Shown: positions 34,117-54,871 of the stretch, piece by piece
How positions within the stretch are numbered: position 1 is the stretch's first letter
Layout of the letters: every line of letters starts with the position of its first letter
Assembly: GCA_963693285.1 (NCBI GenBank)
Contig: OY848917.1
Location: forward strand, 4,640,618 to 4,704,617
Direction: 5' to 3'
Source of the DNA: Xestospongia muta
Taxonomy: Eukaryota; Porifera; Demospongiae; Haplosclerida; Petrosiidae
Length of the DNA: 64,000 nt
Program-made: the position numbers and the translations under genes
The notes under the pieces: generated by a model
What the model was told of the DNA's origin: nothing
Databases searched by the model: none
The model's input: the letters and a program-made list of their open reading frames with translations, nothing else

Positions 34117-34725
34117 GTACCTTTATAAAGTATATATATATTAATCTTATATTTAATTTTGCTTATTTTACTGTTTATTATGTATAATTTGCATGTATAT
34201 TTGCTGTTTAAAACACTTGAGAATATTAATTTTATGTTATATATAGCTCTATACACTTTAATGGACGTATTCAACTCCGAGTGCAAATATTACTCTGATC
34301 TATTCTCTGAGTAAGCAGCACTTTGAGTATAAACATTCATATAATATCTTGTCTGGAGATGCAAAAGAAACTATCAAAGACTACATGAGACTGTGAGAGA
34401 ATATCAGAGACTAGCAGAAAATATAAAGCAGAGACCACATGAGACAGTTGAGACAAGCAGTGACTATAAGAGACTAGCAGACACTAAAAGAGACTACAGG
34501 AAGCTCTAACTAATTTGCTATGTCATTGTAAATGACAACATACTGACCAACTTAGTAACAATGCTATCACTAAAGTTACTAACATAATAAACACATACTA
34601 GGAATGATGTTATTAGACTTTGATTCCAAGGATGAATGTTTGTCATGGAAATCTGCTGATTATATTTGTCGATAATCTATTCATGATCATATAATACTGT
34701 CATGAATAGTTTTTTGTAATTTTAG
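34117..34725. other. Intergenic, dioxygenase 3' flank
   Basis: Contains a purine-biased stretch with loosely repeated GAGACTA/GACTAGCAGA units (34370-34505). The end (34660-34725) resembles 31555-31646. Confidence 0.45.
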
Positions 34726-34986
34726 TATATATTGCTAGAACAGATCCTGTTGTTATTCAGTATATACAAGGAGGTATGGAAGCTGCAATGAGAAAGCTAT
34801 CAGTAGAGCAGCACGAGTTCAGGTAATGACGTGTACTTTTTTATAAACTATATCCACTTGTATACATTCATTATTTAGAAATTTGCTATTTTGCCAGTTG
34901 ATTTTAGTATTGGTAATGATGAATTGACTCCAACTATGAAGTTGAAAAGAAGTGTTGTTCTGCAAAAGTATCAAGATACTATTTAA
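34726..34986 (+). pseudogene. Stray copy of ACSBG exons 17 and 18 (copy B)
   Basis: The exon 17-like part (34726-34822) has lost one base in the AAATGAGAAAG block and is frameshifted. The exon 18-like part (34879-34986) is nearly identical to gene 1 exon 18 but reads ACT ATT TAA, a premature stop two codons before the block matching EEMYSE. It lies only 300 bp from the end of ACSBG gene 2, which is on the opposite strand. Confidence 0.85.
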
Positions 34987-35287
34987 AGAGATGTACTCTG
35001 AATAAGACATATTTTGTTGTTGTTTACTTCTTGAAATATAAAGAATCAAACTCATTATATTTCACTAGTTTAATGTTTTAGGTTTTTGTAACAAGTCTTA
35101 TTATGCCTTATGCTTTAATGCAGTCAAGTTTTCCTCATTACTTTTATTAAGTAATATGTGTAAGTGTATCAATGTTATAAACTCAGTAACTATATATATA
35201 TAGTATTATAATGTTTAACCAAAAAAAAGGAAATTAAACTGAATCAATACATTTGTGATAATGTTTTCTTTATTTTAGTTGAGCAGA

Positions 35288-38200
35288 TTATGAGTACATA
35301 TGATTTATTTCTGCCTGATACTTTTCTAATATGACCTTCCTTTTCATTTTCATCGTAGGAGTTAAGTCTCCAGCTTCTACACTAAAGTCCATAGGAAGGA
35401 TGGTGAATTTCTGTGGTTAGGTTAATATAAATTACATCATTCAAATAATCTATTGCTTAAACATTGAAGACAAACAATAATTTTATATATTAGAAATTTA
35501 ATAGTATGATTGGTTTCAGTAGAATAGCTTATAATTTGTAATTTATGTAATGCTATACAGGTCATTTGGTTACTTATTTTCAAAATATATCTATCAAGTA
35601 TTAAATGTTTATCTTGGCAATCAGTACTTCAATTACAATTTAAATTACCTGAATATGTGCAGCTCGACTGACAGCTTTTTCATTTGCACGTTCCATTCCT
35701 TGATGTATATGCTGAATGACAATAGGATCAGTCCTAGCAATGGACACTATCAGAAATAAGCGTTTTTAATAATATTTATAAAAGTTTACAAACCTTTCTT
35801 AGCTTCAGATCCAATTTCTTTCATTATTTGTTTGGCAATAGAGTCTAGCTCATCAGTTGGATTACGGTCATCATCAAACTATAGCATGAATGTTATGAAT
35901 TAAACCAAGCAATCTGTTTAACCTTATACCTCACAACGCAGAGTAACCAACATTGTAAGAAAACGTTGGTCATCTCCTACAATAATAACATTACTCAAAA
36001 GACGATCATGTTCTTTCATTTTCTAAAATGATCAAAGGTTAAATACATGTGAGTGAATAAATCTTATTCTCTCACTTCTTCAATAGGTATTGGAGCTATG
36101 TTTTCTCCTCCCTTAGTAATGATTATTTCCTTCGAACGACCGGTGATAAAATAGAACCCTTAATGAAAAAAGGGAGTTTGATGATATCAGTTTACATTTT
36201 GTTATTGTGTGTATATGCTTAAAAAAGAACATGATTGTTTGGCCTTCAACTATTGAATCTAATTTTGTTTGCTATGAAACTTTGGTATTTTTAACAAAAA
36301 ACATTAAGCATCACATTAACTAAGTATTGTGAGCTTAATTCCATTATATGTTTGAACAGTGTAAACATTTTGGTATTTTTGTTAGTCAAAGTATACCATG
36401 TAATAAAATCTTAGACTACTTAATAGAAACTTAAACGCACCATCTTGATCAACTCGACCAATATCTCCTGAATGGAGCCATCCCTCTTCATCAATAGCTT
36501 CCTTTGTCTTTTCCTCATCATTTAAGTATCCCATAAAAACATGACGGCCACGAAAACATATCTCTCCTTCACCATTTTCATTAGGTTTTTCTATCTTCAT
36601 TTCAGTCCCAGGAAGTGTAATACCAGCAGATCCAGGTTTGTAATGACCTGAATGAAAGTTTGATTGTTTTAGTAATATGGTTGTACAATTAACCTTTTGT
36701 ATTATAAGTAGCTATTCCAGTACACTCTGACATGCCATATAGCTGATAGATGGGAATATCAAAATCTCCTAAGTACTCTGTCACTGCCATTGGAAGGGGA
36801 GCAGCACCAGACATCTATGTAGAAAGCAATAACAATGAAAGTATCCTTCGTAATGGAAGGTAATAAAGAATCTCACAACATTGCGGCAGTGATTAAGACC
36901 AATCTTCTCTCTGATATTTTTAAAGACCAACCTATAGAAATAAATATATGATTATAGACAGTTATAAATGTAAAATTGTCTCATTTAAAATTAAAACTGA
37001 ACTCTGCCTTTTTATCTTACTTATTTGCAAGTGTATATCCAAAGGCTTCACTACTACCTCTTAAACGATTAGCTTGAGTTCTCCTACCAATGCTCTGAAA
37101 TGAGGGTATGAATTAAAGGACTTTATAACAAGTATATCTTTCCATACCTTAGAAGTTTCTACGATAAACTTTTTAATTCCTGTGGCATCACTCATCTGTC
37201 TTTCTAAAGCATCTTTGAACTTTTCATACACGCGGGGAACAGAAACAAGTTGTGTTGGTCTCACTTCCTATATAAGTACCATCATAAGTCTGGGATGTGA
37301 TCTACATGTGTATACCAGTAAAGTATCTTTAAGTGTTCCCTTCAATGCATCAGGTTGAGCAATGTTAACAACGGATCCACTTATGCATGGCGAAAATATG
37401 TCACACATTTGTGCAGCAATGTGACTCAAAGGTAAAAAGCTGACCTGAGATTCCATCTACAATGAATAAACAGATGGGATAAGACCTTTATGTTTAGCTC
37501 TAACCTCAGTTATTTCACCAATTTGAGCAGCTGTCCTAGCAGACCATGTGACATTATCATGACTCAGCATCACTCCCTACTCATTGTAATATTATAGTAG
37601 CACTATACATTATTATGCTGACTTTGGGTAGTCCTGTAGTGCCAGAAGTGTACACAAGACTTGCACAATGGTTGACTTTCAGATTGTCCATTCGCGAAGA
37701 GAGATATTCATCAGACATATCCTTAAAAGATATAAAAATCATAATAGTATAAGCATTAATATAAATCTGTAATGTCTCGAGATTTTTGGAAATAGTACTA
37801 CATAGTAGAGGTGAAAAATGTAATAATTTGCCCTTTTACTGCTTCATTTTGCTTTTTGCTGTTGTGATACTTATTTAATAATAGTATATCCTAGTATATC
37901 CTAGTATATCCTTGTATATTTTTTTACATGCTAGTTTGTATTGACATTCTGAGAACTTCACAAATCTGTATTTGCTTAAGATAAAATATACTCATGTTTT
38001 ACCACTTACTCTCCCTATTTCCATAAACTCTTCCCAAGTTAGTACCCCAGTGGCTTTTGCTTCTGGATCAATGGTTTCCTCGTATTCAGGAAGATACTTT
38101 ACAATAGCTTTGAGATTAGGTAGATCTTGTTTCACCTATATGTATAAAACATGTCATGCCACTTTATTTAAAATTTAGTATATAAATAGTAATGTAACAT

Positions 38201-40043
38201 TTGCTTATTAAGTAAGAAATGCAGAAAGTAGTGGTAAATGACATAATTATTTTTATACCGCTAATATTTTGTCCAGTTGCTTTTTGTTCTCACAAATCAT
38301 AATTTGAATTTTACTGTTTTCAGCAATAAATTTGCAGATTTCTGTACAAAAAATGTTAGTTAAAGAGGAACAATATCGATAAGAGTTGCTAGTCTATATT
38401 TAAACCACCACACAGTATGACCTATCAAATATAAGTAATGATACAGTGTCCTACTTGCTAAATCTATGATGTTAAGAAAACAAATCCATAGTGTTGTACC
38501 TTACAATACATCAAACTTAATTACACGTACCTTTGTTGTTAGTAGTATAAACACCAACACCAATACCACCAGCCTATTATCATAAATGAAATTATAAGTA
38601 TTATTTTATATGCCTATAAATTTTAGTGCATCAAGACAACAAAACTATAAGAGAATGTTAATTTAGATCATGTGAATTATTTTATGTTTAATATGCATAC
38701 ATGTTTATTACTAAGTGTTCTAGGCATCAGTGTTTTTAAGCTGACACTAGCTTTATAGGATATATGTTCTATGTTGGTTGACTTATAGGCATATTTTCAT
38801 GCTTGTTACTTCTTGTGTTCTGCCCTTAAATTTATGTGATCTCGTAGTTCTTTCATATACTAGTCAACTACATGTATCCTTCTATACATGTTGATGTTAA
38901 AAGAAGCCTGGCATTCCTTCTTAGGCGCTATTAGAATAGAGAATACGTTCCAACTTGTTATGAAGGAATTTCCTTCTGATACATCAGGTGCTTAGATGCC
39001 AGATGGTGAGCAATTACAACCATGAATGCTGTTACGTATATTGGCTAAGTATATTATGTGTGGTAGTGGCAGACATATTAGCTATTCACAACATTGCAGA
39101 GCTGATTATTGACATTGAGTTACAAATATATGGAGCATCACATGCATTAAAAATATAGAACATTATAGAGGACAGTAAACATGGTAATATGTTCATGTAT
39201 TTCACCAGTAACAAGTAGTCTACATTTTAAAGTGTTAGAAATGACTTCCTTCTCATAACAACTAGCTAACAATGTCCTTATGCTGTGCAATAACAACAGC
39301 TGCTATTAAGCATTGTGTGAAGGAATTGGTAATGACTACAGAAAGCAAACATAGCTAGTTTAATTTAATAGTTAACTATAAACTGATCTAACTATGATTT
39401 TGTAGTGCTTTCATATAAAAATTAAGTGATTTAAATAGCTGGTGAATACCTTAATTCTTTGCAAACATAGTTAGTTCAGTTTTAAAACCATCTGTAAACT
39501 GGTCAAAATGCTTATGAATACTATTGTGCAATTGTAGTGTAACTACAAATATAATTTTTTCAATTTAGTAAGATTTCATTAAACGTCACATAAAGTTATA
39601 AGCCTTTTTAGTAGTGTGGTTTAATGCAATGCCAAGCTGTTTGTAGCAGCTAAATCTTACCATAATACTAGCCATAAAGCTAATAATCCATTCTGGAGAG
39701 TTAAAGCCTATTATTCCTACTCCATGATAAGGATCCAATCCAATGTTTAGCATAGATTTAGCAGCTCTTGTCACATCATGGTAGTACTGATCATAACTCC
39801 AAGTAACCCATGACCCTTTACGTTTGACTCTCAGAGCTGGTTTATCTCCAAACTTTGAGACAGTGTCTTTGAAAGCATCAATGAGAGTAATAGGAGGTAA
39901 CTCTCCTGTACTAGATGAGGGAATCTGTGTGGAAAAGAAAGTGGTAAGTAATCACTACTATATATATGTAGCTCTACATTCACCTTGGAGATATATTCTC
40001 CATCAGGCTTTGTAGTCCAGGTCTTGGCTGTTTTGGATGCCAT
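35288..40043 (-). CDS. ACSBG: Long-chain acyl-CoA synthetase, bubblegum (ACSBG) type, gene 2
   Basis: Same reaction as gene 1. Eighteen exons, 648 aa, in transcript order: 40043-39984, 39924-39661, 38573-38531, 38341-38259, 38135-38010, 37721-37623, 37576-37505, 37456-37316, 37267-37148, 37094-37021, 36931-36877, 36814-36694, 36647-36441, 36158-36076, 36022-35930, 35878-35794, 35746-35649, 35410-35288. Every internal exon has the same length as in gene 1. Motifs: [73 protein letters not shown] and LTPTMKMKR. Introns are mostly shorter than in gene 1. The exon 6 donor reads GTCAGC, an unusual but GT-type site. The protein begins MASKTAKTWTTKPDGEY. The two genes point tail to tail, an inverted duplication of one ancestor. 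Substrate differences cannot be read from sequence alone. Confidence 0.93.
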
Positions 40044-40460
40044 TCTTGAGTGCTCTTAGATACTATACTGATTGTAAGCAATATGCATTTAGCATTATAT
40101 ATCAATAGCAAAGTGGTGATTACAATGCTAATAGTAAAACTTCCTGATTCACCCTTCAGACTATAAGAAGGAAATGAGGACACACTGCTCTTATACATTC
40201 AGAGAACAGTATATTACATTGTTTAAATCATATATATAATGTAGGCTAGGCAGATAAGTTGTAAGGATCAGCAAATACAGTAATGATAATGTCACTAGAT
40301 TCTACATTAATTCATGTCTGTTATTTATCATTTATGATAACTTTACTCTGAATAAATTTATTGAAGGAGTAATGTTTGTTCATATAGTTCATATGATATT
40401 AAAGGTTTGTTGTGTTACTGGTATCTGGTCTCATGACTATCACGGTTTGAACAGCAACCA
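40044..40460 (-). promoter_or_regulatory. 5' flank of ACSBG gene 2, duplicated near 42.45-42.74 kb
   Basis: Directly upstream of the ACSBG gene 2 start codon. The stretch from AGTGCTCTTAGATAC through CAATATGCATTT to GTTTGAACAGCAACC recurs in the same + orientation at 42449-42735, with some internal divergence. It should contain the promoter and 5' leader of ACSBG gene 2. No core promoter motif is identified. Confidence 0.5.
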
Positions 40461-40788
40461 AATACTGTTAAGAGATATTAGAGAATGACAAAACATTTAT
40501 GAGTCCTACAGACAAGAATATAAATATTTGTGACATGATACTTTAAAGTTAATAGTGCTTACAAAGTGCTTAGACTTGATAAAGTGACATCACTGCACTG
40601 CATACAGATACAATACTATGATGACAATGTGTAAAAAACTGGACAGACATTAAATTATTTACGTGGGTGGAGGATTCTATCAGATCAAACTAGGTTTAAT
40701 ATATAGGAGTCACAGTACAAATGTCAAGAAGTGTCATTATGCCCTATGATTTTTATGAGGATACAGCTAGGTTGTAATAAATTATACA

Positions 40789-41033
40789 AATAATTGTGAC
40801 CTGATTTGCTAAAAAGGGACCACTTCTGGCAAAATATTTGTGACATGATTTATAAAAAAAGACAACTGTTAAAACATTACAAAAACAGTTTTGTATACAT
40901 ACAGTTGCTATACACAACTATTCATGGAACTGGATTTATGTATACAAAACTGTTTTTCAGGTGTTTTAACAGTGATCCTTTTCATAAATCATTGACTGAA
41001 TTGGTTGCTTTTGCAAATCAGGTCACAATTATT
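40789..41033. mobile_element. MITE-like fold-back element
   Basis: The ends pair over AATAATTGTGACCTGATTTGC / GCAAATCAGGTCACAATTATT and again internally over AAACAGTTTTGTATACATA / TATGTATACAAAACTGTTT. Arms together are about 120 bp. The open frames across this interval are by-products. Confidence 0.8.
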
Positions 41034-42271
41034 CAAAGAGTATATTCTAGACAAGGTCTGTACTATAGTGTTGCATGAGTTGACAATACAAGAATGAGAT
41101 AAATGACACAATGTCTTTTGAATTGTGAAGTGGTCATTCATCAGAATTACATGAATTCTCTTTGCTCTTGATGCTTGTATTGTGTAACCAACATAACTAG
41201 TACTATTCACTTTGAAAGGTGCTATATTGATGTATTACATACATTATATATATAGTATATGTATATTATATATATAAATCATGTACAATATGCATACAAA
41301 GCTCTGCCTGGTTTGTTAAGACTTGTAGGACAAACATGTATTTATCAATCTGTGAAATAACATTTTGCATTGTTTGTCATTAATAATGTGCATAAAACGT
41401 AACTATAAATATATAGTTATTGAGATCTTACACAAAGGTCAGAGTTCATGTACAATTTCATGAGAATGGTATTGAAAAACAAAAAAGCTTCTAAATATAA
41501 TAAATTATGTTTTAATGAGAGTTATAGATTGAAATGAAGCTGCCAGCAGCCTACACAAAGAAATTACTGTAGTTGTTCCTACCTATTTATCACCCACATG
41601 AATAATTTTAATGTCAGTTCAGTCCAGTATTTACATGTTCCATTCTGGAATGAACTGTCTGTAACAGATTACTGTATTAGACTATTGGACTGACCATTTG
41701 ACCTTGCAAAATAGCTATATAAAATATCTTTCTCCGCCCACCCAATTAAAATTGAATTGTTGATAACAATTTGAAGAACTCATTTTTGTTATCCACAAAA
41801 TTATAATCTAACATATAAGAAATATATACGTGTTTATCACCATTATGGGTATATGCTATATGGAGTAGCCTGCCTTGTCAAACAAATCTTTCAGCTTTTT
41901 GACTTATAAATTGAGAGATGTGTAGTCATGTTACAATATAATCATTGTTATATTGTATTTTCCAAATTATTTAGCTTGCTTTTAATTAGAGTATTCAGTA
42001 AACAGGCAAATAGCCTTCTGTAGCTAATAAGTGATAATTCAAATTTTATGGGTGGGCTGATGTGTGGATGTATACACTCAATATACAATATCTATATAAT
42101 CTAGTAGTATTCTAGTCCAAATTGTTAGCATTAAGTATATTCCTGATTCTCAAAACTAATACAAAAATCATTATGGTATTACCCAACATCTTCAGTCTAT
42201 ATAAGTATAATGGGAAAAGAGCAACAGCAATATATTACAGGAAATGCACAAGGTCATGCTTTACTAAGTTT
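41034..42271. other. Intergenic, no gene seen
   Basis: AT-rich, with a short TA-rich palindromic stretch at 41240-41276. No supported gene. Confidence 0.4.
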
Positions 42272-42401
42272 GGTATAACTTGACTGATGATGTCATCATA
42301 TGATGACATCACTATGTGTCATAGAGTTAATAATGTTAGGTTTGGTTTAGAGTTTAGGTGATGTCATCATATGATGATGTCATCATAGGTCAAGTTACAC
42401 C
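42272..42401. mobile_element. Fold-back element built of GATGTCATC palindromes
   Basis: The outer arms read GGTATAACTTGAC at the left and GTCAAGTTACACC at the right. Nested inside each arm is a palindrome, TGATGTCATCATATGATGAC at the left and a similar unit at the right. Non-coding. Confidence 0.7.
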
Positions 42402-42448
42402 AAGAACCACCCCTTACTAAGCAGGAAATCCTAAACCCTTAACACAAT

Positions 42449-42735
42449 TTAGTGCTCTTTGATGTTGTACTGATCATAACCAATATGCATTTGGTGTTAT
42501 GTATTATAAGCAGCAAATTTGGTGCTAATGGTAAAACTTCCTGTTCTGTCATCAGACCTTGGAAGGAAATGAGGACAAACTGTTATTATACCCAATAGTA
42601 TATCACATTGTTCAAATTATATACATAATGTAAGTTGGATAGATATAAGTTATATAGATCATTGTTGTGTTACTGATTAGAAATAGTCCTTAGTTGTACC
42701 TGGTGTCATGACTGTTATGGTTTGAACAGCAACCT
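42449..42735. repeat. Second copy of the ACSBG gene 2 upstream segment
   Basis: Matches 40047-40460 (AGTGCTCTT, CCAATATGCATTT, TAAAACTTCCTG, GGAAATGAGGAC, GTTTGAACAGCAACC). It ends about 180 bp before the start of adhesion GPCR gene A. Confidence 0.6.
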
Positions 42736-42911
42736 AGGCAGAGCCTTCATGGCAGTACAACCGAGATTATACATACACATATATAATAGGTATAATAGAG
42801 TATACAGGAAATGTCTAAGGTCATGCCTTACAATACAGGAAAGGGCGTGGTTTAAGAAAAGGATATATTGAGCTGGAAGTCCATACAAGAAGCTGATACT
42901 AAATAATAGTA

Positions 42912-52702
<9,791 letters not shown>

Positions 52703-53160
52703 ACTTCACTGTTTACATTTAATTTCATATCACCATAACAATATTCATGTCAATATATTTTATTTTTATGCAAGTGTAATAATTTTTAAACTTACAAATA
52801 ATTTGTAACTTTTAATAATGCAAAATTTATGTATTGTGATAACAACTTTTAATTTTATTGTAATAACATTTTATAATGTTTATAATAATTATATACAATT
52901 TTCTGATTTTGTAATAATTACATTATGGCTTTGTGATGATATTTGTTACAGTTGGGAGAGACTGCTCCCTCTACTTATACATAACAATATGGACAATTGT
53001 CTCCCTCTTTATCTCTTTATATCAATTGAATGACATTGGGAGAAAGAATATCACAACATTTAATGATATTGCAGGACCCAGCAACTCAAATGCTGAAACA
53101 GCAAAAAATTAAGGGAGGGAATGAATTTATATCGCCACTCAAGTGAAGTGCACTGAGAAA
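52703..53160. other. Receptor A 3' flank
   Basis: Very AT-rich, no gene seen. Confidence 0.4.
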
Positions 53161-53169
53161 GTAAAGCCT

Positions 53170-54150
53170 CACCACAAACCCATAGATGCAAATACTCAAG
53201 CAAGGTGGTAAGATCCAGGTTAATGTATGCAGGGACAGACGTAGGAGAACTTAACCATCTCTGGTCCTGATAACGTTCTTCTCAAAGGTGACATTCTCAT
53301 AACTCTTAACTGTACAGACAAAACAAAGAGTATTCTTCCAGAAACATTGCAGTGATTGAAGTCACTGCAATCTATTATTGTCTGGGACAGTGCATCTGCT
53401 GTCTAGTTCTGTTCTGTTGGTATTGATTGTCCATACAGGTTGAGGGATTGATAGATTGGGCCTGCTGTATCTGAGCTCAGAGTCTGTGAAAAAATGTGAT
53501 TCCACTTGTTTAATGACAGAACGACACATTGAAGCATCTAGATTAAGTGTTTCCACGCCATGGGTATTGTGAATTTCTTTACTAAAGTGGACCATTGTAC
53601 ATTGGACAGTAGATTTTTCCAATTACTTCCTCAACCATCTCGTTAGTGTCCGGATGGAACTCAATGGTTTCAAATGACACTAGCTCTTGTTCTGAGGGAA
53701 TAGAGATATCTTGTCATTATTTGAATATTCATTTGATTATTAGGCAAGGTCATTCTTCTGAATCAACTCAGGTTGAGTAGGCAGTAGCCTCCATTCAACT
53801 CTAAGAGGCCGAGGATAGGACCTAATGATAAGTTTCAGATCCCATTTGAACTCTTACTATCCTATCATCCTTTGGTAAGTAACCTCTTGGACAAACCTGT
53901 TATAATAATTAGAGTCTGGGGTAGAAGGAACCATGGTCTGTATGGATTGAAGAAGGGAGTGTTTTTGGGGCATCTGAAGCCAACCCTTCCCTCTCAGGAG
54001 AGGCAATCATAAGTCCTGATTTGGCTGAACTGATTGAGGTCCAGCGGTTTTCAAGAGGCAGTGTCAGAGACAATATGATCTTATTTAGGCTGTTGGCACT
54101 CTCTTTGATTTCTAGATTTATAGATTGATCATCTGCCATAAGAAACAATA
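53170..54150 (-). pseudogene. Unidentified degenerate coding-like segment
   Basis: This stretch is visibly less AT-rich than its surroundings and holds two minus-strand open frames: 53362-53622 (block DASMCRSVIKQVESHFFTDS) and 53909-54148 (block SANSLNKIILSLTLPLENRW, then ISSAKSGLMIASPEREGLAS). Between them the minus strand reads FETIEFHPDTNEMVEEV in another frame, with stops. The composition suggests former protein-coding sequence, perhaps of a mobile element, inserted between the two receptor genes. I recognise no family and no terminal repeats. Confidence 0.3.
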
Positions 54151-54871
54151 AATGATAAACTATCCCCTGCTATTCTTCTATAGGAGAAGGTTTGTAAGAC
54201 TGAAATAGTCAAGGAATACTGTGATCCAGTAAAATCTTTACACTTCCTTATAATGATAACTCAATACAAGGAGTACTAGTAGTTAGCAAAAACTGAGGAT
54301 CAGACGTGAAAATGCAGTAAGTCTAATTTGTATTCAAGTTCACTGGAATGTTTTAGTGAGAGAGACTTTCACATTGTTATACCTGAGCCAGAATCTTCTG
54401 AAGAACAATCAATATTGTTATATATACATATACATAAACAATACATTATAAATACACACATAATTAAGTTTTGCTAGGAAGTTAGGTTGCAGGTTACTTT
54501 AAATCACGAACACTAAAAGCACTGAAACTTCAAGTACAGTTGCAATAAGATAAGCATGTGGTCCATTTTAAAATACAATTACCTACTCTGTGGTTACACA
54601 AAAACTTGATATGTTCAGGGCTTGCTTGTTGTACCAGTTGCACACTCTTTTCCATGCTTTGTGTAGCCATTTTGATTAATTAAAAATGTGTACAATAACA
54701 TCACGAGTAAAGTTGACTTTTCTTCTCCAATTCTACAATGACAACAACATCTAAGACGTGTAAATGAGACGTGTAATAGTATATTGTATAAATACACTTA
54801 TAAACAATATTCATTGTTACTGTGGGAGTTTTAATATCCCCGCCCTTCAAGTAGCTTGTACACAGCAAATC
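54151..54871. other. Intergenic, receptor B promoter region
   Basis: No gene is visible. The final 60 bases before the start codon contain a small GC-richer patch (CCCCGCCCTTCAAG) that may belong to the promoter. Confidence 0.4.

Noticed and set aside
40806..41078. 90-codon frame upstream of receptor A
   Set aside because: It crosses both arms of the fold-back element at 40789-41033.
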